A stretch of DNA of 55,684 nt, taken from contig JANXWS010000078.1 in the NCBI GenBank assembly GCA_025351005.1, positions 1 through 55,684 of the forward strand, in the 5' to 3' direction. Below are positions 36,465 to 44,302 of the stretch, in pieces. Each line of letters begins with the position of its first letter. The first letter of the stretch is position 1. Both the position numbers and the translations under genes were made by a program. The DNA is from Pseudomonadota bacterium. Lineage in GTDB: Bacteria; Pseudomonadota; Gammaproteobacteria; Steroidobacterales; Steroidobacteraceae. A model generated the notes under the pieces. It made no database searches. It was given only the letters and a program-made list of their open reading frames with translations, and had not been told where the DNA came from.

Positions 36465-36854
36465 ATGACGACCGAGCTCAAGTACCTCGCGTGGGTCTCC
36501 GTGCTCACCGCACTCGCGTGGGTTCCCTACATCCTGAACACGATCGCCGTCCGCGGCCTGATGGACGCCGTCGGCTATCCCGAGAACCCTAAGCCGCTCG
36601 CGCCGTGGGCGCACCGCATGAAGGCCGCGCACTACAATGCAGTCGAGAATCTCGCGGTGTTCGCGGCGCTCGTGCTGACGGCACACGCGGCGGGCATCAG
36701 CAATGCGGCAATCGCCGGCTCAGCGACGGTGTATTTCTGGGCGCGGCTGGTGCACCTTGGCGCCTATACCTTCGGAATACCCTGGCTCCGCACCGGTGCC
36801 TTCGTGGTCGGATTCGGTTGTCAGCTCTGCATCGCCTGGCACGTGCTGGCCTGA
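36465..36854 (+). CDS. MAPEG-family membrane protein
   Basis: A 129-residue, four-segment membrane protein. The family features are NPKPLAPWAHRMKAAHYNAV followed by ENLAVFAALVLTAHAAG and the late ARLVHLGAYTFGIPWLRTG. MAPEG proteins include microsomal glutathione transferases and eicosanoid enzymes; bacterial members are mostly of unknown substrate. It starts at ATG with a G-rich ribosome site. The gene is single, following an AT-rich leader. Confidence 0.9.
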   Translation: MTTELKYLAWVSVLTALAWVPYILNTIAVRGLMDAVGYPENPKPLAPWAHRMKAAHYNAVENLAVFAALVLTAHAAGISNAAIAGSATVYFWARLVHLGAYTFGIPWLRTGAFVVGFGCQLCIAWHVLA

Positions 36855-37018
36855 GCGTCCGCCCCGCACGCCCGAGTTCTTGCGCACGATCGCGCCGCAG
36901 AGCCTGGCGGCGCGCCAACTCGCAACCGGCGCCGCGACCGCGAGGCCGCCGCGCCGGCTGCGAAGTCCATCCGCCGCGCGCACGCCGTCGCGTCGCGCGA
37001 TCGGCGGAACGAGCGACC

Positions 37019-37432
37019 TCACTTGGCCTTGGCCGCCTTGTGCTTGCCCTTGACCTCGACGAGGATCAGCTCAAACGCCTTGTCGCCGACGTTTTCGGGC
37101 AGATGCTTGCCTGCGTCCGACCACTGGGTCGTGCCCGCCTTGAACGGAGCATCGACGGTCTTGCCGTCCGGCAGCGTGAACTTGCCCGAACCGTCGTTCA
37201 GGAACACGGCAAGGCTGCCCGGGTGCTCGTGCATGACCGACTTCTCGTGCGGCCCGTACATGATGCGCAGGACGCGCACCTGGTCGTTCTCGAACTCGAC
37301 CTTGTAGTGCTTGGCGTCGACCTTGACCGGATCCTGGGCGGCGGCCGGTGCCACCGAGGCGAGTTGCAGCGCGAGCAGCGCGCCTACTGGGATCGCGAGG
37401 CTCCGGACGACGGGAAACGATTTTGCATTCAT
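37019..37432 (-). CDS. exported cupin-domain protein
   Basis: A 137-residue protein with a cleavable signal peptide (VGALLALQLASVAPAAAQ, cleavage near residue 33) and a small cupin barrel: VKVDAKHYKVEFENDQVRVL, then PHEKSVMHEHPGSLAVFL with three His that can hold a metal ion. A Lys-rich tail ends the protein. The start at the ATG at 37432 is fixed by AGAGG six bases upstream. The family is common in proteobacteria, with no defined reaction. Confidence 0.82.
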   Translation of the reverse strand: MNAKSFPVVRSLAIPVGALLALQLASVAPAAAQDPVKVDAKHYKVEFENDQVRVLRIMYGPHEKSVMHEHPGSLAVFLNDGSGKFTLPDGKTVDAPFKAGTTQWSDAGKHLPENVGDKAFELILVEVKGKHKAAKAK

Positions 37433-37744
37433 GTTGAACCTCTGTGGTGTTCTTGGAATCACAACGCTGGGCGCCGAACCGGGCCAGCGCACGCCGTACG
37501 ATGCCGGGCCAAGCCCTCGAGCGCAAGCCGGGCCGCGCAGCCAGTCGGCGCGGCGTGCCGATGCAGGGGAACGCGGGGCCGCCCGGTGCAGTCGCACTTT
37601 GCACTGCAGCGCGCCGTTCGATCGGCCCGCCGGCGTGACGGCCTCGATCGGACGGGCGGCGCTTCCGGAATCGGCCGTTCTGGACTATCGTGCCCGTCGA
37701 TGGCCGAGAACGACTGATTCCTGCTGTCCCTACGCCGCAGTTCC
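37433..37744. other. divergent intergenic region between cupin gene and phhA, 312 bases
   Basis: It must hold promoters for both directions. No gene is supported. I see no clear sigma-54 (GG-N10-GC) or paired TyrR/PhhR-type box that I could defend. Confidence 0.4.
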
Positions 37745-38623
37745 ATGATCACGAGCGCCGACCACCGCACGCCAGGACCCCCCGCAGGTGCCGCGGCCGA
37801 CTGGACGATCCCGCAGCGGTGGCGCGACTACACGCCGGCCGAGCACGCGATGTGGGACCGCCTCTATGCGCGCCAGACGGCACAGCTACCCGGCCGCGTC
37901 GTGCCCGCATTCCTCGAAGGGATCGAGCGACTGGGTTTTGCCGAGCGCGGGATTCCGGACTTCGCCCGACTCTCGGCGCGCCTCGGCGCGCTGACCGGCT
38001 GGTCGGTGGTCACGGTCCCGGGCCTGGTGCCGGAAGCCGTCTTTTTCGAGCATCTCTCGCAGCGGCGCTTCGTCGCCGGCCGCTTCATCCGGACACCGGA
38101 GCAGATCGACTACCTCGAGGAACCGGACATCTTTCACGACGTGTTCGGCCACGTGCCGTTGCTCGCGCACCCGGTCTTCGCCGACTACATGCAGGCCTAC
38201 GGCGAGGGCGGCCTGCGGGCGCTCCGGTTCGGCTCGATCCACCGGCTGGCGCGGCTCTACTGGTACACGGTCGAGTTCGGGCTGATCCGCGACGGCGCGG
38301 CGCTCCGCATCTACGGTGCCGGCATCGTCTCCTCGCACGGCGAGTCGCTGTACGCGCTCGACGACCCGGCGCCACGCCGGATCGCATTCGACCTGCGACG
38401 CACGATGCAGACTCGCTACCGGATCGACGACTACCAGACCAACTACTTCGTCATCGACAGCTTCGAAGATCTGCTGCGGCAGACGGTCGAAACGGACTTC
38501 GCGCCGCTCTACCGCGAGCTCGAGACGCTGCCGGAGATCGAGCCGGGCGTGGTGCTGCCGGGCGATCGCGTGCTGCCGCCGAATCCACCATCCGGTGCCG
38601 ACTCCGGGAGGCGCGCACCGTGA
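37745..38623 (+). CDS. phhA: phenylalanine 4-monooxygenase
   Basis: A 292-residue iron- and tetrahydropterin-dependent aromatic amino-acid hydroxylase, making tyrosine from phenylalanine. The iron ligands sit in EEPDIFHDVFGHVPLLAHPV (two His) and a Glu in YWYTVEFGLI. The substrate-binding block YGAGIVSSHGE and the C-terminal YRIDDYQTNYFVIDSF are also intact. Length fits bacterial PhhA without the mammalian regulatory domain. First gene of an operon with an SDR (gap 51 bases) and phhB, which recycle the pterin cofactor. Confidence 0.96.
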   Translation: MITSADHRTPGPPAGAAADWTIPQRWRDYTPAEHAMWDRLYARQTAQLPGRVVPAFLEGIERLGFAERGIPDFARLSARLGALTGWSVVTVPGLVPEAVFFEHLSQRRFVAGRFIRTPEQIDYLEEPDIFHDVFGHVPLLAHPVFADYMQAYGEGGLRALRFGSIHRLARLYWYTVEFGLIRDGAALRIYGAGIVSSHGESLYALDDPAPRRIAFDLRRTMQTRYRIDDYQTNYFVIDSFEDLLRQTVETDFAPLYRELETLPEIEPGVVLPGDRVLPPNPPSGADSGRRAP

Positions 38624-38674
38624 GCGGATCCGGCAGCGACGGCCGCCCGCGCGGCGCGGGCACGGCGAACGCCG

Positions 38675-39373
38675 ATGTCTGAGCCGCGGCCACGGGCCGT
38701 GGTGATCACGGGCGGCTCGGGCGCACTTGCGCCGGTCGTCGCCGCGACCTTCGTCGCCGCGGGTTACCGCGCGGCGCTCCTCGGCCGCAGTCCGCCGCCG
38801 GGCGCGCCCCCGGAACGACGGGCGGATCGACTCTACGCGGTGGGCGCCGGCGACCTCGCCGACCCCGCCGCGGCCGAGGCGGCGCTCGCGAGCGCGGCCG
38901 ACGTCCTGCAGGGCTGCGACGTGCTGGTCAACGTCGCCGGCAGCTTCCGCTGGGAGCGCATTGCCGGCGGCTCGACCGCGACCTGGGAGACGCTCTACGC
39001 GAGCAATCTGAAGACCGCGCTCAACATGTCGCGCGCCGCCATTCAGCGGCTCGCCGCTGGCGGGCGGATCATCAACATCGGTGCCGCCGCGAGCGCGCAG
39101 GCGGCGGCCGGAATGGGCGCCTACGCGGCGGCCAAGTCGGCAGTCGCACGCCTGACCGAGAGCCTCGCGGCCGAGCTCCGCGACCGCGACATCACCGTCA
39201 ACGCGGTGCTGCCGAATGTCATCGACACGCCCCGCAACCGCGCCGACATGCCGACCACCGACCGCTCGGCGTGGACTTCGCCGGCGGCGATCGCGGACGT
39301 GATCCTGTTCCTCGCCTCGCCCGCGGCGCGAGCGATCAGCGGCGCGCTGCTGCCGGTCACCCGGCCGGCGTGA
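38675..39373 (+). CDS. SDR-family protein, probable dihydropteridine reductase (QDPR-like)
   Basis: A 232-residue short-chain dehydrogenase. Nucleotide loop VVITGGSGALAPVVA at about residues 9-23; NVAG at about 87; catalytic YAAAK (Tyr at about 149). The C-terminal part VLPNVIDTPRNRADMP followed by TTDRSAWTSP closely follows the vertebrate quinonoid dihydropteridine reductase pattern TP-x-NR-x2-MP-x2-D-x-S-x-WT. Placed between phhA and phhB, reduction of quinonoid dihydropterin with NADH or NADPH is the natural role. Other SDR activities cannot be excluded. Confidence 0.75.
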   Translation: MSEPRPRAVVITGGSGALAPVVAATFVAAGYRAALLGRSPPPGAPPERRADRLYAVGAGDLADPAAAEAALASAADVLQGCDVLVNVAGSFRWERIAGGSTATWETLYASNLKTALNMSRAAIQRLAAGGRIINIGAAASAQAAAGMGAYAAAKSAVARLTESLAAELRDRDITVNAVLPNVIDTPRNRADMPTTDRSAWTSPAAIADVILFLASPAARAISGALLPVTRPA

Positions 39374-39389
39374 CCCGGAGCGGCGCCTC

Positions 39390-39683
39390 ATGGCAACGAC
39401 CCTGGTGAGCACCGCCGAGCGCGACGTGCGGCTCGCCGGGCTTCCGGGCTGGAGCTACGACGCGGCGCACGGCGCGATCTCGAAGTCGTTCCGCTTCCCG
39501 GACTTCGTCGCGGCCTTCGGCTTCATGGCGCGGGTCGCACTCGTCGCCGAGCGCGCCGGACATCACCCGGACTGGAACAACGTCTATGACCGCGTCGACA
39601 TCCGCCTCACGACCCACGACGCCGGCGGCCTGACGCAGCGGGACTTCGAACTCGCGCAAGCGATCGAGCTGCTCGCCGACTGA
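39390..39683 (+). CDS. phhB: pterin-4a-carbinolamine dehydratase
   Basis: A 97-residue PCD/DCoH protein. The active-site stretch is AERAGHHPDWNNVYDRVDIR followed by LTTHDAGGLTQRDFELA, including the conserved His pair and the T-x-HDAGG loop. It dehydrates the 4a-hydroxy-pterin produced by PhhA to quinonoid dihydropterin. A GGAG site lies ten bases before the ATG, 16 bases after the SDR stop. It completes a three-gene hydroxylase and recycling operon. Confidence 0.96.
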   Translation: MATTLVSTAERDVRLAGLPGWSYDAAHGAISKSFRFPDFVAAFGFMARVALVAERAGHHPDWNNVYDRVDIRLTTHDAGGLTQRDFELAQAIELLAD

Positions 39684-39848
39684 CCGCGCTCGCCGCCAGC
39701 GCCGACGGCGCTCCGCCCACCAACCACCGCCCGGCGATCGACTTCCTACCGTGACGCAGCCAGCACGAGCGCGGTGGCACGCTCCGCGCTCGCGCACTCC
39801 CGCGACGAAGATCCGGTCGGTTGCAAATTCCGGGCGATCAACTGCCCG

Positions 39849-39882
39849 ATGTCACGATATTGACATCTTATATTTCTAGAGT
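39849..39882 (+). promoter_or_regulatory. candidate Pho box and -10 of the pst operon
   Basis: ATGTCAC (39849-39855) and TTGACAT (39860-39866) are two direct half-sites with the canonical 11-base period of PhoB repeats (consensus CTGTCAT); each matches five of seven. Ten bases after the box comes TAGAGT (39877-39882), the same spacing as in E. coli phoA between its Pho box and -10. The same DNA also contains the palindrome GATGTCA-N6-TGACATC (39848-39867). It precedes pstS by about 65 bases. Confidence 0.65.
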
Positions 39883-39947
39883 CATCGAGACCGGCCCGCG
39901 TTCGCCAATGCACGTCGCGGTCAAGATTCCACCATAAGGGGTTCAGC

Positions 39948-40982
39948 ATGTCGTCCGTCTCCACCACGCTGCGGCGCATCGCGCTGCCCGTACTCGCCGG
40001 CCTGTCGTTCGTGCCGGCCGTCAGCGCCGACGAGATCACCGGCGCCGGATCCTCGTTCGCCTATCCGATCCTGTCGAAGTGGTCGACGGACTACAACGCA
40101 AAGACCGGCGACAAGCTCAACTACCAGTCGATCGGCTCGGGCGCCGGCATCGCGCAGATCAAGGCGGCAACGGTGACCTTCGGTGCGTCCGACAAGCCGC
40201 TGACGCCGGAGGAACTCAGCAGCGCGGGCCTCGCGCAGTTCCCGGTCGTGATCGGCGGGGTCGTGCCGGTATTCAATCTGGACGGCGTCGAACCCGGCAA
40301 GCTCAAGCTCAGCGGCGCCGTGCTCGCCGGCATCTTTCTCGGCAGCATCACAAAGTGGGACGACCCGGCGATCGTGAAGCTGAACGCCGGACTCAAGCTC
40401 CCCGACGCCGCGATCACCGTCGTGCACCGCTCGGATTCCTCCGGCACGACCTTCAACTTCGTGAACTACCTGTCGAAAGTCAGCCCCGAATGGAAGAGCA
40501 AGGTGGGCGAGGGAACAGCCGTCTCCTGGCCGGTCGGCATCGGCGGCAAGGGCAACGAAGGCGTCGCCGGCTACGTCAGACAGATCAAGAACTCCATCGG
40601 CTACGTCGAGTACGCCTACGTCAAGCAGAACAAGATGGACTACGCGCAAGTGCAGAACCACGCGGGCAAGTTCATCCAACCGAGCGGCGACTCGTTCCAG
40701 GCCGCCGCCGTCACGGCCGACTGGAAAAACGCGCAGGACTTCAACCTCGTAATAACCGACGCGCCGGGCCCGGACGCCTACCCGATCGCCGCGTCGGTGT
40801 TCGTCATCATGTACCGGGAGCCGAAGGACGCTCCGGTATCCAAGGCGGCGCTCAAGTTCTTCCGGTGGGTGCTCGAGAACGGCCAGCCGCAGGCCACGGA
40901 ACTCGACTACGTCGCGCTGCCGCCGGCGCTCGTCAAAATGATCGAGGCCTACTGGAAGCAGAATATAAAGGTTACGCTGTAA
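39948..40982 (+). CDS. pstS: phosphate ABC transporter, periplasmic binding protein
   Basis: A 344-residue PstS with signal peptide (LRRIALPVLAGLSFVPAVSA). Phosphate-binding loops are visible: ITGAGSSFAYPILSKW, then ATVTFGASDKPL, then VVHRSDSSGTTFNF. Length and motifs match the E. coli-type protein. AAGGGG seven bases before ATG is a good ribosome site. First gene of pstSCAB, behind a candidate Pho box and followed by a stable hairpin before pstC, which may raise PstS levels over the membrane parts. Confidence 0.97.
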   Translation: MSSVSTTLRRIALPVLAGLSFVPAVSADEITGAGSSFAYPILSKWSTDYNAKTGDKLNYQSIGSGAGIAQIKAATVTFGASDKPLTPEELSSAGLAQFPVVIGGVVPVFNLDGVEPGKLKLSGAVLAGIFLGSITKWDDPAIVKLNAGLKLPDAAITVVHRSDSSGTTFNFVNYLSKVSPEWKSKVGEGTAVSWPVGIGGKGNEGVAGYVRQIKNSIGYVEYAYVKQNKMDYAQVQNHAGKFIQPSGDSFQAAAVTADWKNAQDFNLVITDAPGPDAYPIAASVFVIMYREPKDAPVSKAALKFFRWVLENGQPQATELDYVALPPALVKMIEAYWKQNIKVTL

Positions 40983-40987
40983 GTCGC

Positions 40988-41019
40988 GGTCGGGGTCCCG
41001 GCGGCCCGGAGCCCCGACC
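40988..41019 (+). terminator. hairpin between pstS and pstC
   Basis: GGTCGGGG (40988-40995) pairs with CCCCGACC (41012-41019), an 8-bp GC-rich stem starting five bases after the pstS stop. It lacks a U-tract. Such an element can act as a partial terminator or protect the pstS 3' end, giving more PstS than PstCAB. Confidence 0.5.
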
Positions 41020-41109
41020 CGCCTCCTCATGTCCGCGGCGCGCCCGGAGCGCCAGTGGAGACGATGCGGGGAACGGCGCAAGCTTCCTGGTCCACACCCG
41101 AATGCCCCC

Positions 41110-42126
41110 ATGAGCGAGACGGCCAACGCTGATGCACCGCCGGGCCCGCGGCACGGGCCGGCCCCGGCACCGCCGCGGCCGCGACGGCGCCGGTCGTCGG
41201 ACACTGCGGCGGACGGTCTCTTCCACGTGCTCGCCGCCGGTGCCGGCTACCTGGTGCTCGGCATCCTGCTGGCCGCCGCACTGTCGATGCTGTGGGGCGG
41301 GCGCAAGGCCTTCGCGACCTTCGGACTGCACTTTTTCACGAGCACGCAGTGGGACGCGGTTGCGCAGAAGTTCGGGGCGGTGGTGCCGATCTACGGCACC
41401 GTCGTCAGCTCGACGATCGCGATCATCATCGCGGTACCGATCAGCCTCGGCATCGCGATCTTCCTCACCGAAATCGCGCCGCGCTGGCTGCGGGTACCCG
41501 TCGGCACCGCGATCGAGCTGCTGGCGGCGATTCCCAGCATCATCTACGGTATGTGGGGCCTGTTCGTGTTCGTGCCGTTCATGGCGACGTACATCCAGCC
41601 CTGGCTGATCGCGCACCTGGGCCCGCTGCCGGCCTTCGGTGCGCTCTTCCGCGGCGCGCCTATCGGCATCGGCATGCTGACCGCGGGCATCATCCTCGCG
41701 ATCATGATCATCCCGTTCATCACCGCCGTCATGCGCGACGTGTTCCTGGCGGTGCCGAACGGCCTCAAGGACGGCTGCATCGCGATGGGCTCGACCACCT
41801 GGGAGGTGATCCGCCACGTCGTGCTGCCGTACACGCGTTCCGCGGTCATCGGCGCCATCTTCCTCGGCCTCGGCCGGGCGCTCGGCGAGACGATGGCGGT
41901 GACCTTCGTGCTCGGCAACACCCACGACCTCAAGCTGTCGCTGCTCGAGCCGGGCAACTCGATCGCGGCGACGCTGGCAAACGAATTCACGGAGGCTGAC
42001 TCGGACATGTACCTGTCGTCGCTGATCGCGCTCGGCTTCGTGCTGTTCCTCGTGACCCTGGTCACGCTGGCCATCGCCAAGCTGCTGCTGCTGACCGTCG
42101 ACCAGCGCAAGCTGCAGCGCCGGTAA
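41110..42126 (+). CDS. pstC: phosphate ABC transporter permease PstC
   Basis: A 338-residue permease with six segments and the BPD transport motif near DVFLAVPNGLKDGCIAMGST and LGRALGETMAVTFVLG. The N-terminal 35 residues are a Pro/Arg-rich cytoplasmic extension (PAPAPPRPRRRRSSD). The start at the ATG at 41110 was preferred over a further upstream frame running through the intergenic hairpin region. It pairs with PstA. Confidence 0.96.
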   Translation: MSETANADAPPGPRHGPAPAPPRPRRRRSSDTAADGLFHVLAAGAGYLVLGILLAAALSMLWGGRKAFATFGLHFFTSTQWDAVAQKFGAVVPIYGTVVSSTIAIIIAVPISLGIAIFLTEIAPRWLRVPVGTAIELLAAIPSIIYGMWGLFVFVPFMATYIQPWLIAHLGPLPAFGALFRGAPIGIGMLTAGIILAIMIIPFITAVMRDVFLAVPNGLKDGCIAMGSTTWEVIRHVVLPYTRSAVIGAIFLGLGRALGETMAVTFVLGNTHDLKLSLLEPGNSIAATLANEFTEADSDMYLSSLIALGFVLFLVTLVTLAIAKLLLLTVDQRKLQRR

Positions 42127-42131
42127 CGCCC

Positions 42132-42977
42132 GTGCTCGGCCTCCGCACCCGCCGCCAGATCGCCAATCGCGCGATGGTCGGCCTGTCGATGCTGGCGACT
42201 GCCGTCGGCCTGTTCTGGCTCGGCTGGATCATGCTGACGACGCTGCGCTACGGCCTCGGCGCTCTCAGCACCCGCCTGTTCACGCAGATGACGCCGCCAC
42301 CCGGCAGCGAGGGCGGCCTGCTGAACGCCTTCTACGGCAGCTTCGTGATGGTGCTGATCGCGATCGTCCTCGGCACGCCGATAGGCGTGCTGGCCGGAAC
42401 CTTCCTCGCCGAGTACCACCGCCAGACGCGCACCGGCGCCGTGATCCGCTTCGTCAACGACATCCTGCTGAGCGCTCCGTCGATCGTCATCGGCCTGTTC
42501 GTCTACGAGCTGCTGATCCGGCGCATCGGGCATTTCTCGGGCTGGGGCGGCGGCATCGCGCTCGCGATCATCATGCTGCCGGTCATCGTCCGCACGACTG
42601 ACGAGATGCTGCAGCTGCTGCCGGCCAATCTGCGCGAGGCCGCCTTCGCGCTCGGCATCCCGCGCTGGAAAGTCGTCTCGGCCGTGCTGTACCGGGCCGC
42701 CAGCGCCGGCATCCTGACCGGCGTGCTGCTGGCAGTCGCCCGCATCAGCGGCGAAACCGCCCCGCTGCTGTTCACGGCCCTCAACAACCAGTACTGGTCG
42801 AGCAGCCCGAACGGGCCGCTGGCGAACGTCCCGGTCGTCATCTTCCAGTTCGCGATGAGCCCCTATGACAGCTGGCACGAACTCGCCTGGGCGGGCGCCT
42901 TCATCGTGACGATGTTTGTGCTCGCGCTCGCCGTCACCTCGCGGGCACTGCTCGCGAAGGGCAAGCGCGGCCAATGA
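42132..42977 (+). CDS. pstA: phosphate ABC transporter permease PstA
   Basis: A 281-residue permease starting at GTG, five bases after pstC. PstA hallmarks: [20 protein letters not shown], the EAA-loop region [20 protein letters not shown], and [20 protein letters not shown]. Six membrane segments. Its stop overlaps the pstB start (ATGA), coupling translation. Confidence 0.96.
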   Translation: MLGLRTRRQIANRAMVGLSMLATAVGLFWLGWIMLTTLRYGLGALSTRLFTQMTPPPGSEGGLLNAFYGSFVMVLIAIVLGTPIGVLAGTFLAEYHRQTRTGAVIRFVNDILLSAPSIVIGLFVYELLIRRIGHFSGWGGGIALAIIMLPVIVRTTDEMLQLLPANLREAAFALGIPRWKVVSAVLYRAASAGILTGVLLAVARISGETAPLLFTALNNQYWSSSPNGPLANVPVVIFQFAMSPYDSWHELAWAGAFIVTMFVLALAVTSRALLAKGKRGQ

Positions 42978-43813
42978 ACGAGGGCAGCCCGGGCGCGCCG
43001 CGCGCGCAGCCAGCGGACGAGTTGCGCAAGCCCGCGGCCGCCGAGCCCGCGACGGCGTCGGCGCCGCGTCTGTCGGCGCGCGGCGTCAACTTCTACTACG
43101 GCAAGCACCTCGCGCTTGATAACGTCTCGCTGGACTTCGAGGACCGCAAGATCAGCGCGATCATCGGTCCGTCCGGCTGCGGCAAGTCGACGCTGCTGCG
43201 GATCTTCAACCGGATCTACTCGCTCTACCCCGGGCAGCGCGCCACGGGCAGCGTGGTGCTCGACGGCGAGGACATCCTGGCCCGCGAGACGCCCGTCAAC
43301 GAGCTGCGGGCCAAGGTCGGCATGGTGCTGCAGACGCCGACTCCGTTCCCGATGTCGATCCAGGACAACGTCGCGCTCGCGATCCGCTACCACGAGAAGC
43401 TGAGCCGCGTCGACCTCGACGAGCGCGTCGAGAACGCCTTGCGGCAGGCGGCCCTGTGGGACGAGGTCAAGGACGTGCTCAAGAAGAGCGCGCTGTCGCT
43501 CTCCGGCGGCCAGCAGCAGCGCCTCTGCATCGCGCGCGCCGTCGCAGTGGAGCCGCAGATACTGCTGATGGACGAGCCGACCGCGGCGCTCGACCCGATC
43601 GCGACCCTGAAGATCGAGGACCTGCTGAGCGATCTCGAGCAGCGCTACACGATCATCATCGTGACGCACAACCTGCAGCAGGCCGCGCGGGTCTCGGATC
43701 TGACCGCCTTCATGCTGATGGGCCGGCTGATCGAGTTCGGGCCGACCGAGCGGATTTTCACCGACCCGGTCTCGAAGGAGACCAACGCCTACGTCACGGG
43801 ACGGTTCGGATGA
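42974..43813 (+). CDS. pstB: phosphate ABC transporter ATP-binding protein
   Basis: A 279-residue ATPase with a 30-residue Ala/Pro-rich leader before the domain. Walker [11 protein letters not shown]-loop [15 protein letters not shown] (Thr where most PstB have Lys), signature [15 protein letters not shown], Walker [21 protein letters not shown] and switch His in [13 protein letters not shown]. Other PstB usually read DEPCSALDPIST, so this is a slightly divergent branch. No phoU follows; an ArsR-type gene takes its place. Confidence 0.96.
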   Translation: MNEGSPGAPRAQPADELRKPAAAEPATASAPRLSARGVNFYYGKHLALDNVSLDFEDRKISAIIGPSGCGKSTLLRIFNRIYSLYPGQRATGSVVLDGEDILARETPVNELRAKVGMVLQTPTPFPMSIQDNVALAIRYHEKLSRVDLDERVENALRQAALWDEVKDVLKKSALSLSGGQQQRLCIARAVAVEPQILLMDEPTAALDPIATLKIEDLLSDLEQRYTIIIVTHNLQQAARVSDLTAFMLMGRLIEFGPTERIFTDPVSKETNAYVTGRFG

Positions 43814-43829
43814 CGGCGGGCGCGCACCG

Positions 43830-44174
43830 ATGAAGACGGCGCACGCCCTCGCCTCGCTCGCGGCGCTGGCGCAGGACTCGCGCCTGGCCCTCTACCGCCT
43901 GCTGATGCGGCGCGGACCCGTCGGCTACTCGGCCGGCGAGATCGGCCGCCGGCTCGCCATTCCGACCGGCACGCTGTCGTTTCACCTGAAGGAACTGGCG
44001 CGCGCCGGGCTGATCGAGGCGCGCCGCGACGGCCGATACATCTATTACTGCGCAAACCTCGAACGCATGAGCGAACTCGTCGGCTTTCTGACGAACCACC
44101 GGGTCGGCGCCGCGTCTGGCACCAATGGCTCGGCGCGCGCGGCGGAGGCGCTGCTGCGGCGGACGCGCGCCTGA
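43830..44174 (+). CDS. ArsR-family HTH regulator without the usual metal cysteines
   Basis: A 114-residue winged-helix protein of the ArsR/SmtB type: EIGRRLAIPTGTLSFHLKEL, the recognition helix, then the wing ARRDGRYIYYCANLERM. It resembles ArsR1-type arsenic regulators, in which C-terminal cysteines bind As(III), but here the end reads TNHRVGAASG and only one Cys (in YYCAN) remains. It follows pstB by 16 bases, so it is probably part of the pst transcript. Arsenate enters through Pst, so the link may be ancestral. The ligand is unknown. Confidence 0.82.
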   Translation: MKTAHALASLAALAQDSRLALYRLLMRRGPVGYSAGEIGRRLAIPTGTLSFHLKELARAGLIEARRDGRYIYYCANLERMSELVGFLTNHRVGAASGTNGSARAAEALLRRTRA

Positions 44175-44302
44175 CGAGATAGTCCGGCCCAGACCACCCG
44201 ACGCAGCGCGTTCGGTGGCGGGGCCGGCTGCGCCGGCGGCCCGACCACGCAACCCCTCGAACCGGCGCCGATGTCGCACTCTGGACTAGGATGCGCAGTC
44301 CC

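Noticed and set aside
36195-36686. Minus-strand 163-codon frame before and within the MAPEG gene
   Set aside because: Overlaps the clearly coding MAPEG gene and has no recognisable domain.
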